Origin: Muscardinus avellanarius
Taxonomy: Eukaryota; Chordata; Mammalia; Rodentia; Gliridae
Direction of reading: 5' to 3'
Length of the DNA stretch: 64,000 nucleotides
Assembly (NCBI GenBank): GCA_963383645.1
Contig: OY726563.1
Location: 27,188,821 to 27,252,820, forward strand
The position numbers and the translations under genes are program-made. A model generated the notes under the pieces. The model ran no database searches and was not told where the DNA came from. It worked only from the letters and a program-made list of their open reading frames with translations. Shown piece after piece: positions 1 through 11,189 of the stretch; the stretch's first letter is position 1; every line of letters begins with the position of its first letter.

Positions 1-256
1 CAACCAAAAGGCAGGAAAAATAAAAAGCACTATTATTGTCCCTTGTGGAAACTCTCCAGTCCTACCCTTGCTGTTATCTAGAAAAAGCTATGGTCTTCCC
101 TTCTAAAAAGTGTCCAGAGGAAACACCAAGCACTTAGTATGATAAGTATTTATCCTAGCAAATCACTGGTCTTAACTATTATATTTAATCAATTCTGGTG
201 TTTTATATTGTAACACATTTAAAATCAGGTTGTGTCTTAAAATTATTAGTGTATAA

Positions 257-423
257 GAGGCCAGTAGTGAATAATAACAGTAATTAGAAGGCTAATACAG
301 GAGGATCATAGATTTGAGGCCAGTGTGTGGTAACTTAGTGAGACTATTCCAAAATAAAATAATAAAAGGAAGTCTGAGAGCATATTTCAGAGATAGAGTG
401 CCTCTGAGTTCAATCTTCAGGAT
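257..423 (+). repeat. Degraded B1-dID SINE
   Basis: Divergent copy of the squirrel dimeric SINE. Recognisable parts are the AGGAGGATCA core, the 'cttagtgagact' B1 end, the A-rich middle linker, and an ID-like 'agagatagagtgcctctgag' box. It runs straight into a CA microsatellite that occupies the place of the A-tail. Confidence 0.65.
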
Positions 424-433
424 CACACACACG

Positions 434-471
<38 letters not shown>

Positions 472-483
472 AACACAGACACA
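424..483. repeat. (CA)n microsatellite
   Basis: Imperfect CA run with CG and CAAA interruptions, directly downstream of a SINE. It probably expanded from the SINE tail. Confidence 0.9.
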
Positions 484-504
484 CAATTAGTATATAGAGT
501 TTTT

Positions 505-732
505 TGTTTGTTTGCTTTTTGTTTGTTTGTTTTACGGGTCTGGGGATGGAACCCAAGGGCATTCGACCTCTGAGCTACACCCCTGCCCTACTTTTTATTC
601 TTTATTTTGAAACAGGGTCTCACTTAGTTACAGAGGGCCTCATTGAATAGCTGAGGCTGTCCTCAGTTCGCTATCCTCCGGTCTCAGCCTCCCGAATGCT
701 AGGATTGCAAGTGTGCGCCACCACACCTAGCT
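505..732 (-). repeat. B1-dID SINE, full length
   Basis: Reverse-strand dimer. The ID half reads 'ggatggaacccaagggcatt' near the left end and the B1 half ends in 'gtgcgccaccacacctagct'. It is bounded by a near-perfect direct repeat, GTATATAGAGTTTT, at 490-504 and 733-746, so it is an intact insertion. Confidence 0.9.
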
Positions 733-746
733 GTATATAGAGTTTT

Positions 747-1424
747 AAAGGAAACATATTTTTTAGTGGTATACAAAGCAATGTTTTGTTTTACAAGGGA
801 TCATTTTTTACAGTCAATGAAATCTGGCAATTCAATGCTCATAGCAACACCATAACATAGGGACTTATTTATTTTTTGACATAAAATTTTGCATATTTAT
901 GGGTACCAAGTGAAGTTTGGATAGATGCATACATCAAATAATGTTCAAATAAGGGAAAAGTAGCTATCTCCTCAAACATTTATCATTTTTTTAATAGTGA
1001 AACATTCAAAATCCTCTAATCTAGCTTGTTTGAAACATATGTTATTGTTACCTATAGTCATCCTAATGTGCAAAAGAACACCAGAGATTTATTTTTATAA
1101 ACATTTTACAGATGACATAAAGTTAAAAAATGTTATTATAGTTAGTATCCTTAAGGTTCCTCAAGGTCACACTGTTAGCAAGTGAACTATTTATACCTAA
1201 ACCACCTGACCTGGGAATGTTGCCCTTAGGAATATGATTTGTTCCCATGGGTTAGTATATGGTTTCTGAGTCCCCATTAATTATCAAAGACAGCCAAAAG
1301 AATATTAAAGAATAATACTGAATATTATTTTTCAATCACCAGTAATATTCTTTTTGTAGTCATACCTTCAGCTCCATTTTCTCTTCTTTTCTTTTTTAAA
1401 TTTTATTTTATTTAATTAATTTAT
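747..1424. other. AT-rich sequence, nothing recognised
   Basis: No repeat, exon or RNA signature recognised. A short ATG-less or weak open frame around 997-1185 shows no domain. Confidence 0.5.
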
Positions 1425-1507
1425 ATTTTGCAGGTCTGGGAATGGAACCCAGTGGCATTCGACTTCTGAGCTACAGCCCCTGCCCTATTTTTTATTCTGC
1501 ATTTTTT
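1425..1507 (-). repeat. B1-dID SINE fragment, ID half
   Basis: Reverse-strand ID monomer ('tctgggaatggaacccagtg', 'gagctacagcccctgcccta') followed by the linker. The B1 half is missing. Confidence 0.8.
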
Positions 1508-1611
1508 AAAATTTAAATGGAATCTTTTTATTTTGGGAGATCTTCAGAATTATATATATACATCTATATGACACATGAATACATATAAAATATGTATTCA
1601 TAATTTATATG

Positions 1612-2045
1612 ATTTGCTGAGGCATAATTTTCACACGACAAATCTCACTCATTATAAGTGTACAATTTAATGAGTCTTGGCAATTGAATACAACCATGTG
1701 ACCACCTACACGTGTAAGATTAAAAATATCTCCAGCATTCCAGACACTTCACTTGGGCCCCCTTGTAGTTCATTTCTACCCCAGGGCCCCAGCATCAGCC
1801 AACCGTCTCATTTATGTTATTATCCTTTTGCTATTTCTAGGATTTCTTGTAAATAGAGTCATACAGTACATACTCTTTTGCGTTTGACTTTTTTTTGTAT
1901 GTGTGGTGAAGGTGACGATTGAACCCAAGCTGGGCATATACTCCATCATCCGGCTATACCCCCTCGTCTATCGTTTCCATTTTTGAGATTCACCCATTGT
2001 GTTGCATATTTTATAGAAGATATAGGAAGTCATTTATTACTAATA
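1612..2045 (-). repeat. Ancient L1 (L1M-type) 3' region, antisense
   Basis: Resembles the antisense 3' UTR of old mammalian L1M elements: 'aagtgtacaatttaatgagt', an 'accatgtgaccacc' stretch, 'aatagagtcatacagtacat', then 'gagattcacccattgtgttg'. It is interrupted by a small ID SINE at 1889-1963. Assignment is from memory of the consensus; the subfamily is not resolved. Confidence 0.55.
1889..1963 (-). repeat. ID-type SINE monomer nested in L1M
   Basis: Poly-T start followed by 'gacgattgaacccaagctgg' and 'ggctataccccct', the reverse-strand ID unit without a B1 half. L1M homology resumes on the far side. Confidence 0.65.
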
Positions 2046-2069
2046 TTAGTTTCCCCCCTAGTCATCTGC

Positions 2070-2210
2070 CCCCTGAGGAGAACTGAGGTAGAGGCAGGAG
2101 GATTGTAAGTCAGAGTTTAGCCTTGTCAATTTAGTGAGACTGTCTCAAAATAAAAATAACAATAAGGGAGGAGGATGTAGCTCAATGGTAGAGTACCACT
2201 GGCTTCAATC
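2070..2210 (+). repeat. Degraded B1-dID SINE
   Basis: Contains 'gaggcaggaggattg', 'ttagtgagactgtctcaaaa' and an ID-like 'ggatgtagctcaatggtaga'. The 5' end is truncated. Confidence 0.7.
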
Positions 2211-2352
2211 ATGTTTATTCTGCATTTTGAAACAGGGTCTCACTGATGTTCAAAGGGCTTCACTAAGTAGATGAAGCTGTCTGCGAACCGCGATCCTCCA
2301 GTCTCAGCCTTCCGAATGCTGGGATTACAAATGTGCACCACCATGCCCAGCC
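2211..2352 (-). repeat. B1 half of a B1-dID SINE
   Basis: Reverse-strand B1 unit from 'ttttgaaacagggtctcact' to 'gtgcaccaccatgcccagcc'. The ID half is absent; the truncation lies at the junction with the plus-strand SINE. Confidence 0.8.
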
Positions 2353-2990
2353 TTTTTAAAAATTTTATTGGCACATTATAGTTATACACCTTAATGGAGT
2401 ACAAAATGGGAGACATACATGCACACATCACTCATACAGCCCTTCCCCAGTTCCCACCCCATTTCTTTTCCAGGCTTTCTTCTCATGTTTGGCTAAGTGA
2501 TTGATTTTGATATGTTTACGGATATACATCATGTATATTATGGAATTGCCCTCTTCCCCCTCCCATCCCTCTAAATTAGGTAGTCTTATTTGCTCATGTA
2601 TGGTTTCTCTTTCTTCATCTAGAGTTTTCACTATGACCCTTTTTGTCCATAGCTTCCAAATATTAGGGAGATGGACTAATTTCACTTAACATAATGTTCT
2701 CCAGTTCCATCTCCTTGAAGAGGGTATAGGTCCAACATCTGAACACATAGGCACAGGTAAAAATGTTCTCAACAATACCCCAAAGGCACAAGAAATTAAA
2801 AGGAGAATCAATATGTGGAGTTGTGTTAAACTGAAGAGCTTCTGTATAGCAAAAGAAACTATCAAGAACTCAACAGAGAGCTGACAGAATGGGAAAAAAA
2901 TTTTGCCAACTATTCATCCAATCAAGGATTAATAGCTAAAATATACAGAGAACTCAAGAAACTCACCACTAAGAAAACACATAATCCAAT
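2353..2990 (-). mobile_element. Truncated L1 with 5' inversion (twin priming)
   Basis: From 2353 the sequence is the reverse complement of a squirrel-type L1 3' end: 'attttattggcacattatag', then 'acataatgttctccagttcc' near 2716. It then switches at about 2717 to L1 ORF2 C-terminal coding sequence in the plus orientation ('aactgaagagcttctgtata', 'ttgccaactattcatccaat'). A minus-strand L1 whose 5' part is inverted is the product expected of twin priming. No intact frame remains. Confidence 0.75.
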
Positions 2991-2994
2991 CTAC

Positions 2995-3100
2995 TTTATT
3001 TTTAAACAGTCTTACTAAATTATCACATGCTGACCTTTAACCTGTGACCCACCTTGTCTCAGCCTCCAAAGAATCTGGATTACATGTGCACACCAATTTA
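2995..3100 (-). repeat. Degraded B1-half SINE
   Basis: Reverse-strand B1 remnants: 'cagtcttactaaatt', 'cttgtctcagcctccaaaga', 'ggattacatgtgcacacca'. Strongly diverged. Confidence 0.55.
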
Positions 3101-4018
3101 TCAGCTAAGAACTATCTAATTTTACTCGTAATGAGGATGAAAAATATTTCCAAAGTTTTCAAAACCTACCCAGCTGGCCAACTTGCACTTTTAAACAAAA
3201 TGAATTGCCACTATTTTGCTTCTTCTTGCTGTTTGAGATATTGCCTAGAAGTATACAGGTGAAGAATTCAGGGCATAAAAGTAGGTATAAATTCAGGGCA
3301 TAACACATAAGTGATCACTCTTTGCATACAGAGCTGCTGGAACTCTTTTTAGGTTTCTTGATTTGGGAAGAATGATCAAATACTGGGGCAGAATTGCTTG
3401 TAATTTCTGAGAAAGGAGACTTTCTGTACAATTTACTGTCTTTAAAAAACTGGAATAATAAAGCTGAGAGGAAAGATAGGATTAAGGGAGCTGTTGCTAT
3501 TCCAACAATGTACTTTTTTGGATACAATTCAGTATATATTACATCATGAATATATAAATTTTGTCAACACATTTCCCATTAATTCGTGACAGAAAAACTA
3601 AAGTCTGACACAAGAAGCAGTGATCAAATGTAAATTAACTTGTTCATGCATCAGGTGAACACAAACAAGAATAATAGACTATTTCAAAGTGAGGATACAC
3701 CATATAAAGTTTGTTAAAATTCTTTTAAACAAGAAATAGTTATGCATTGTGAAAGAAACAGTTATACATCATGAAAGAGTTTGTGCATTTTGAAACAGTG
3801 AAATATATGATTTTCAGATATTATAAAATGTGCCATTGGTTTTCTTCCTTTTGCTACACAGATCTTTTGAAATAGAATTTTTACATTTCTGGTCAATAAG
3901 AACCAAATGTAGGAATAAACTTAGTACTGCATTGACATAAAGATTGCACTATTTTGTTTTTGATAAAGTAGGCATATTAAGTAGGCATTCAAAACAAGAA
4001 AACCGTATGAGTTTATTT
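3101..4018. other. AT-rich sequence, nothing recognised
   Basis: No gene or recognisable repeat. Short frames (for example 3315-3527 minus) show no motif. Confidence 0.5.
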
Positions 4019-4096
4019 TGTGGAGCTGGTGATGAAACCCAGGTAATTGAGAATGTAAGGCAAGTGCTCTACCACTGAGCTACATCCCCAGCTCCA
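4019..4096 (-). repeat. ID SINE monomer (tRNA-Ala-like)
   Basis: Reverse-strand ID unit that keeps the full tRNA-like middle ('ggcaagtgctctaccactga', 'gctacatccccagctcc'). This is closer to classical rodent ID than to the shortened ID half of the local dimers. Confidence 0.75.
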
Positions 4097-4539
4097 CTGT
4101 TCTTATTTTCAAGTGTCTTGTGACATGGGTCATGAGTTTTATGAAATGAAAATGCAAATTATTTGATACATTTTCTCCTTTTTATTTTCAATTAAAATGA
4201 TTTAATTTATCTACTTAGAAATTAGTAAAAAGGCCAACAACATATGAACTTCTCTCTCTGTACATCTCTCAAAAACACATGCATACACACACAAACACAA
4301 CCACACAAACACACACGCAAGCATATAATGGTATCTATAATTAGCCTACAGAGTTCTTTTAACCTAAATATAATAGTAACCAAAAGGGAGTTGTAGTTCT
4401 TGAATTGATCTAAATTCCTATCTTCTTGAGTATATAAATTTCAAGGCACTATGATATTTTACTTGGAAGGGATCTAAGTTAGAATTTTTCTCTAAAGCAC
4501 TACTCAGGTACGTAAAATACAGCATTTAAAGGGGTACTG
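4097..4539. other. AT-rich sequence with a short CA-rich stretch
   Basis: A degenerate CA/CAAA tract lies at about 4275-4320. Nothing else recognised. Confidence 0.5.
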
Positions 4540-4844
4540 AAGTTGAGTGTGGTGACACCAGCATTAGGGAGGCTAAGACAGGAGGATCGCGGCTCGCGGA
4601 CAGCCTCAGCTACTACTTAGTGAGGCCCTTTGCAAATCAGTGAGACCCTGTTTCAAAATAAAGAATAGAAAATAGGGCTGGAAGCTGGACATGGTGGTGC
4701 ACGCTTGTAATCCCTGCGCCCGGGAGGCTGAGACAGAAGGATCGCACAGGTTTGAAGCCAGCCTCAGCTACTTAGTGAGGCTCTCAGCAACTTAGTGAGA
4801 CCTTGTTTCCAAATAAAATAGAAATAGGTCTGGGAGTATAGACA

Positions 4845-4908
<64 letters not shown>

Positions 4909-4993
4909 AAACAGGGCTGGAGGTATAGCTTGAAGATAGAATGCCCTTGGGTTCCATCTCCAGTACCACAAAAAAAAAAAAAAATAAAAAGAT
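4540..4993 (+). repeat. B1-dID SINE interrupted by a second B1-dID SINE
   Basis: The outer SINE runs from 4540 to about 4681 and resumes at 4911 with its ID half and poly-A. A second SINE (4684-4844) and its GAAA tail sit between. The outer sequence flanking the inner copy is duplicated (GAAAATAGGGCTGG near 4668, GAAAACAGGGCTGG near 4907), as expected for a target-site duplication. Confidence 0.8.
4845..4910. repeat. (GAAA)n microsatellite
   Basis: About sixteen GAAA units at the 3' end of the nested SINE. They probably grew from its A-tail. Confidence 0.95.
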
Positions 4994-4999
4994 AAAAAG

Positions 5000-5305
5000 G
5001 TCCTAAATTTGCTTCAAAACTTGTACTCATTTTATTCCATATATTTTACTATTTTAAAGTTTATATGCATGTTCTAGCATTGATAATGCACCAGATCAGA
5101 ATAAAAGTATGTGTAGATATGCCACACACATATATGTCTATAAGTAAATATAGGTAAACAACACACATGTATAAACTATGTGTAGGTGTGCCACATACAA
5201 ATATGTATAAAGTATGTGTAAGTTTACCACACATGTAAATGTACATATATACATGGGTGAAAAGAGAAACAAATCATAAGATGTGTAGATGGAATCTGGT
5301 GTTTT
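5000..5305. other. AT-rich region with degenerate ~60-bp repeat
   Basis: Between about 5100 and 5260 a motif of the form 'tatgtgtag...gccacac' recurs three times (near 5108, 5178 and 5213) with TA/CA-rich spacers, a decayed minisatellite. No gene. Confidence 0.55.
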
Positions 5306-5318
5306 AAAATTTTCATGG

Positions 5319-5537
5319 CCAGGCACAGTGGTGCATACCTGTAATCTCAGTACTTCTGAGGCTGAGACAGAAGGATTGTAGGTTTAAGGATAGCCTCAAT
5401 GACTTAACAAGACCCTCAGCAACTTAGTGAAACCCTGTTTCAAAATAACAAATAAAGTAGGGCTGGGGGTGTATCTTGTGGATAGAGTGTCCCTGGGTTC
5501 AATTCTGAGTATCAGCAAAAATAAGAAAAAAATAAAT
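5319..5537 (+). repeat. B1-dID SINE, full length
   Basis: Starts 'ccaggcacagtggtgcatac' and ends after the ID box 'gtgtatcttgtggatagagt'. Flanks AAAATTTTCATGG (5306-5318) and AAAATTTGCATGG (5538-5550) form a target-site duplication with one mismatch. Confidence 0.9.
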
Positions 5538-5550
5538 AAAATTTGCATGG

Positions 5551-6163
5551 TAGTTTGTGACATTTTATTTTTAAAGATTTTTCATTGGTATACTTTGAGG
5601 GTATTTTACATACTTCTTGTAGTTAACTAAATTATTATTACTATTCTTATATCATATTTGTACTTTCATTCACAATTTTTAGTTAAAAAAAACTGAGATT
5701 CAATGTGATAAGTAACCTCCCCAAAGTTAGAATCGAGATTTTGGAATCCTATTATATTCAACTATAATTACTATGCATTTTACTATCATAAGCTTCATGA
5801 AGTTTACCATGTGACATTTAAAGAATCAGATAAGCTAAGAGTTGGGCAACAATGACCCAAAATATTAAATGCTATTTAGGTTATATGAAGGCTCCCTTCA
5901 ATACTGAGAAAACTTTAAACATCATTGCTACTTGCTGAATACCAGCTTCACCATCACTGGGAATCTTTTAAGGATAGCAAATCTCAGGCATAACAACTAC
6001 ATGGGAATCTGAAATTTATAAAAAGGCACAATGTAATTTGAATTCATGTTAAAGTTTAAGAAATACTTGTGTAACAACTATTCTCAGCTGTAGAAGGAGA
6101 CAGAGAATTGAGATCCAATCTCACACTTTCAAAAGGAAATGAAAAGTATGAAAATGCCCTCAT
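5551..6163. other. AT-rich sequence, nothing recognised
   Basis: No repeat or exon seen. Confidence 0.5.
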
Positions 6164-6350
6164 TGCCTGGCAGGGTGGCTCTTGTAATCCCAGCATTTGG
6201 GAGGCTTAGACAGGAGAATCATGGTTTATGGACAGCCTCAGCTACTTAATGAGGCCCTTTGCAACTCAGTGAAGCCCTGTTTCAAAAGGAAGAATAAAAA
6301 AATAGGGCTGGGGGTGTAGCTCAGAGAAAGAATGTTCCTGAGTTTCATAC

Positions 6351-6398
<48 letters not shown>

Positions 6399-6416
6399 AG
6401 AGAGAAAACAAGAAAG
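6164..6416 (+). repeat. B1-dID SINE with CA-expanded tail
   Basis: B1 half ('ggcagggtggctcttgtaat') then ID half ('ggtgtagctcagagaaagaa'). The tail is a (CA)n/(GA)n run at 6356-6405. Flanks GAAAATGCCCTCAT (before) and GAAAATGCTCTCAT (6417-6430) are the target-site duplication. Confidence 0.9.
6356..6405. repeat. (CA)n(GA)n microsatellite
   Basis: Twenty CA units followed by GA units inside the tail of the preceding SINE, within its target-site duplication. Confidence 0.95.
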
Positions 6417-6430
6417 AAAATGCTCTCATA

Positions 6431-7549
6431 TTTATTTCTTTATTGCTTGAGAAAATACTTTATAATAATCTGATAACTTATACCTGATGAGATTAATATC
6501 TAAGTGTCTAAGTAGAAAGAAGAAAATCAAGAGTTGAAATCAAGGTATTTATCTGAAAATAATGTTGAGTTTTAAGAAAACTGCTATTCTTATGGTAGCA
6601 CCTGATATGGATAGTTGACTTCTGATTAATGAGGTGTTTCTTATGAATGAGTAAGAAATTCAGCAAAATAAATATTTTTACTGCTTCTAGTATAATTTTA
6701 AGCATATGAAAAGCAATTTTATCATCATAAAATCTGAAATTAGTGCTTGGACATAGATGACAATTTGCTCAGAACCACATAAGCATGGAATCAGGTGAGT
6801 TTGGTCAAACACAAAGTAATTACAGCAAAAAAAGGGGAAATATTTGTTAAGACTTTGAGTTGAGTTCAAACTAGTTCTATTTTGAGTTTGCAACTTTGTC
6901 CATTTGATTTAAAATGATACTTTAGTTTGGCTTGTTTTCTTCCCTTAAAGAGTTAATTGTGACAATTGTCCGCACAAATTGATTTGGTTAAAATTTTCTG
7001 TTAGTGAGTAGGTCAGATCTCAAAATGTACTTCTTTCCTGAACTAAAATAGGGAAGACATTAGTATCCATTTTGTTTATAGAAGCTCAGTTTCTAGAGTA
7101 CAGCTGAGTTTAGCAAATTCTGTAGAGATAAAATGAAATGAAAGGATAGATCACATTTGAGTATACTTTAATATGACCTGACAGAATCCAAATGAATCTT
7201 CATTTTATAACTTGCTTCATAATTAAGCTATATTGACAAGCCCTAGTGTCTTCAAGCAATGCAAAATATGCTTTAAAAACATATACACGTGTTCTTATCA
7301 GTCAAATCACTTTTTCACATGAATTAAAAGATATGGATGTTGCTACACAAATTTTGGTCCAATTCTTCCTGACACCACATATAAAAACACATTATTTATG
7401 TCTCTTTTCAGATATGTTACCTTTCTACCCAGTAATGATTTAACATAAAAAAATTTAAAAAGGAAACTAACTTTACTTTTATTGCAATATATATTTTTGG
7501 AGTGGCGTTGTTTAAATATAGATATTTAGGAATTAAAAGTGGTAGAATA
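6431..7549. other. AT-rich sequence, nothing recognised
   Basis: No repeat family, exon or RNA recognised. Small open frames are without motifs. Confidence 0.5.
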
Positions 7550-8965
7550 GGGGAAAACTGCCTTTCATCTGCTTCTAGACTCGGAACTCAATCAGCTGGA
7601 ACACTATTTCCTAGCAAGAGAAGGAAAGAAGTCAGAATCTAACAATACAAATACAGTTGAAATGTGGTAGAATTGGACCCATCACTACTGAAAAGAGCTA
7701 CATGCATCTTATCTGGGGAGCAGAGAGCAGAGGCAGCAACATCTTGGTGAGCCTATGCTGTGGCTGGTGGCTTTGGAACCGACAGCTCTCAAAGACAAAC
7801 TCCAGCAAAGAAACAGAATCTTGTTGAGCCAATGATTGTAAAAATCCATGAAAAGCAATTACATTCTTCTTTTTATGCTCATCTACTTCAAGACTCGACA
7901 CACCAGACCACCCAGACAAATTGTCCTAGTGTACTCTTACGACTAGAGCTGAACTTGGACAGAAAAATGACAAGACATTACTGCATGAACCCCAGTGGAT
8001 GCCATCCAGCTTGTCAAGACCATTGTGACTCTACAGACGAATCAGCTAAACCATCCAGAAAACTCTTGGGGCTGTATTCGAACTCATCCTTTCTTGCAAC
8101 CACTTGAGCTACACTCCTCACCTCAAGACAGTAAATTTTTAAAATCTCACAGCAGGAGCCTGCAACACTATAGGGACTTCCATGGTGATGAAGACCTGTA
8201 GGGTGTATGAATTTACAAATTATCTCTCCAGCATTAGGGGTAGGGGCTACAGTTGGACAACAGAAGAAGCATGAATCAGCAGACAGTACCTAGGGATAGT
8301 TGGTGGGCAGAATTTAGTATTAACAGTTTACTGTGTCCCTTCAGGGTCTTCAGCAATCACCACAGGACTGCTAGCAGCGGTGGTGCTATAATTCACCTAA
8401 GCATGCTGAAGGCTCAGAAGGATATAAACTAATGCTCAGCAGCCCCACAAGTGCCAAGGCCTGAGGCCAACTAGGTCTCATGTCATAGCAGCTGCCCAGA
8501 GAAGTCGTGGTGGTCCTGGGGCCAAATAACTGAGCTACACAAGCCCTAGGCTCAGAATGGTATGATCTCTCCTGCAAGAGCTTGGGCCATATAGGAAGAG
8601 AGGCCAGGAGCTAGCAGGGGTTCATGTTATTGCAGCTATAAGGCAGAGAAGCAACACTTTCTCTGCCAGAAACAACACTTTCTCTGCTTGATTTCCCAGC
8701 AATCAAGCATGCCAGTGATGATACAACCAGCAGATCATGGGTGTCCTTGAGCCCCCAAAACTCAGCCAGCCAGGCAACAAGTTTGGAATATAGCAATTTC
8801 TGGCCTTGCTGAACTTTGAACCAGTGATCACAGAGGCCAGAGGTTAGTGTTCTACACTGTTTCACAGGTTTGCAAACATCAGAGCAGCAACGATATCTGT
8901 GGGCCATTAAATCCCAACAAGCAGGCAGTAGGTTCTAAATGGAACATCATAGTGTCAGTCACAAT
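7550..8965. other. GC-richer block of unknown origin joined to an L1 tail
   Basis: Visibly richer in G+C than its flanks. It contains degenerate internal repeats: 'catgtcatagcagctg' (near 8480) resembles 'catgttattgcagcta' (near 8623), each followed by a 'ggtcctgggg'/'tgtccttgag' segment. A 17-bp motif, 'aacaacactttctctgc', is nearly repeated in tandem at about 8648-8685. It runs without a break into the terminal ~80 bp of a squirrel L1. It could be an old L1 5' UTR joined to an L1 3' end by internal deletion, an LTR-like sequence, or a non-autonomous composite. The open frames here (for example 7760-8107 plus, 8611-8907 minus) show no domain. Confidence 0.4.
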
Positions 8966-9050
8966 GAGTGATGTGTGCATGTATGCCTCTACCATTTTGT
9001 ACTCCATTAAGATGGATGACTACAATGCACCAATAAAAATAAAAGAACTT
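8966..9050 (+). mobile_element. L1 3' terminal fragment
   Basis: Matches the local L1 3' end shared with copies at 15.4, 25.5, 40.6, 55.4 and 61.6 kb: 'gatgtgtgcatgtatgcctc', 'caatgcaccaataaaaataa', then an A-rich tail. Only about 80 bp of L1 is present. Confidence 0.85.
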
Positions 9051-9059
9051 TAAAAGAAT

Positions 9060-9551
9060 CAGACATAAGAATAGTCTCTTAGACACTAAAGAGAAATTAT
9101 GCCAATCTTAAAACATGGCATAATGCATAAACAATGACTTAAACTACTCTGCTTACAATGAATAATAATCAAGTAATGCCACATACATAATGAATTTTTT
9201 TATCAATTTTCATTTGAAATGTTTTCTCTCTAGCCCATTAAATGTAGTTTGGGAACAATATTTGATTTATATTACATCTAGTTAAATTTCTATGTTCAGA
9301 ATAAGCCAACAAAGTAAGACAACCAGAGATTCACAAGCTACCAAATAATTTACTAAACAATGAGTCACAAAAATCAAAATTCTGAGTATGGTAGTAGTAC
9401 ATAAAACTTTTTCTCTTAAAATATGTATGTACTATATGGTAACAGTAAGTTAATTTTCTTACATTTTTGGAATTTGGTAGAAAATATTTGGTCATATTAT
9501 ACTTGCCTATTAAATGTATATTATATTCAGCTTTTAAAAAGTCGTTTTTCA
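9060..9551. other. AT-rich sequence, nothing recognised
   Basis: No gene or recognisable repeat. Confidence 0.5.
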
Positions 9552-9764
9552 ACCAGGTGTGGTGGCGCACACTTGTAATCCCCGTGCTTGGGAAGCTGAG
9601 ACAGGAGGATCACACAGGTTTGAAGCCAGCCTCAGCTACTTAGTGAGGCTCTCAGCAACTTAGTGAGACCCCATTTCCAAATAAAATATAAAATAGGTCT
9701 GGGAGTATAGGTAGGAGGTAGAAAAGCCCCTGGGTTCCTCCCCCAGTACCACCAAAAAAAAAAA
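9552..9764 (+). repeat. B1-dID SINE, subtype II
   Basis: Full dimer with subtype II markers: 'acaggtttgaagccagcctc', 'tttccaaataaaatataaaa' and 'aggtctgggagtatag'. It ends in poly-A. Confidence 0.9.
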
Positions 9765-10121
9765 GTTTTGCCTTTTTGAGATGAAACTTGAAATACTCTA
9801 TTAGTATGATCCTTGAAATATATTGAACCCCTTTTCCATGTATTTTCAGAGGAACGATATACTAAAATTATCTTTATATTTTCCTACTATAAAATCAGTT
9901 ATAAACATTTAAATAACAAATTATTATTGTTATTATTTACTCCAAAGTAGCCTATTTAGTGTGGTTAAAATTTATTGTAGATTTTAATTCTAAAAACTTT
10001 TGTTTAAAGCTATTTGTGATTCATCCTGAATAGTCATTTTAAAACAGCTTAGACACACATGGAACGTACTTATAAACTGGCAAATACTAAAAACATTTTT
10101 ATATTGGTTACGATTGGTTTT
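9765..10121. other. AT-rich sequence, nothing recognised
   Basis: No gene or repeat recognised. Confidence 0.5.
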
Positions 10122-10335
10122 AGCCAGGTATAGTGAAGCAAGCTTATAATCCCAGTACTTGGGAGTCTTGAGACAAGAGGATCACAGGTTTGTGGCCAGC
10201 CTCAACAACTTAGTGAGGTATTCTGCTACTTAGTGAGACTCTTTTTCAAAATAAAAAATAAAATAGGGCTGAGGTTTTAGCTCAAAGGTAGAATGCCCTT
10301 GGGGCAAATCCCCAGTACCACAACATAAATAAAAC
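10122..10335 (+). repeat. B1-dID SINE
   Basis: Full-length dimer, from 'gccaggtatagtgaagcaag' to the ID box 'aatccccagtaccacaacat'. Confidence 0.88.
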
Positions 10336-10505
10336 ACGAGTTTGATAAAACTTGCATATATTTGATAGATTCCTAAATAATTTACATGAACAAATATGAC
10401 AAGTTATATTAAAATTTTCATCACCTGTTGAGTTTAAAACATATTTAAATTATGAATGTATGTTGTATGCTCTATTGTATTTATCCAAATATTTTATTCC
10501 CACAT

Positions 10506-10702
10506 TTTTGTGTGTGGTACTGAGGATTAAACACAGGGGCATTCTAAGTCTGAGCTATATATCCCCAGTCATTTTTATTTTTTATTTTAAAAGTCTCACT
10601 AAGTTGCTGAGGGTCTTGCTAAATTGCTAAGGTTGGATCTACCTGTTATCTTTCTGTCTCATCCTCCCAAATTCTGGTAGGTTTCCACCACTGCACCTGG
10701 CT
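10506..10702 (-). repeat. B1-dID SINE
   Basis: Reverse-strand dimer: ID half 'gtggtactgaggattaaaca', B1 end 'ccaccactgcacctggct'. Confidence 0.85.
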
Positions 10703-11189
10703 CCTCATATTTTATTTTTAATGAGAAAAAATGTCACATTTTTATAAGCAGATACTTTAAGAATTGGAAAATTTCATACATGAATGTAGTTGTTGAAAAT
10801 TCCTTTCCTTTATTTATAGGACTAAATATTAGAGGCATTTTTAATTTTAGCATAATTATTAAAGGAACAGAAAAATTTGCTATAAATTAAATATATCCAC
10901 AAAATGAAAAGACAAGACTCATCAGTAATTCCCGATTATATGATAAAAATATGAATAATTATATATAATTTTATTATATATACTTTAATCATTTTGCAGA
11001 AATGTAACTGGGAAACCAACATTTTGATCTTGAATCATGGGAAGAATAAACAATTGCCAATAACCTAAGAAAAAGCAATATTATAATGAATCTTATGTTT
11101 GATAAACACTTGGTGGTAAAACAATACTAAACATACAACTAATAAATTGAATTTAAAATGTCAAAATATAATCTTGGATTGGAGAGATT
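10703..11189. other. AT-rich sequence, nothing recognised
   Basis: No gene or repeat recognised. Confidence 0.5.

Noticed and set aside
4019..4096. Functional tRNA-Ala gene
   Set aside because: The sequence is tRNA-derived but lacks an intact cloverleaf and has the ID SINE consensus. It is a retroposed SINE.
4764..5030. Frames encoding SFFLSFF-type repeats
   Set aside because: These are translations of the (GAAA)n microsatellite in a SINE tail.
7760..8107. 115-codon plus-strand frame in the GC-richer block
   Set aside because: No domain, no promoter or splice context, and overlapping frames on both strands. Treated as part of an unclassified repeat-like block.
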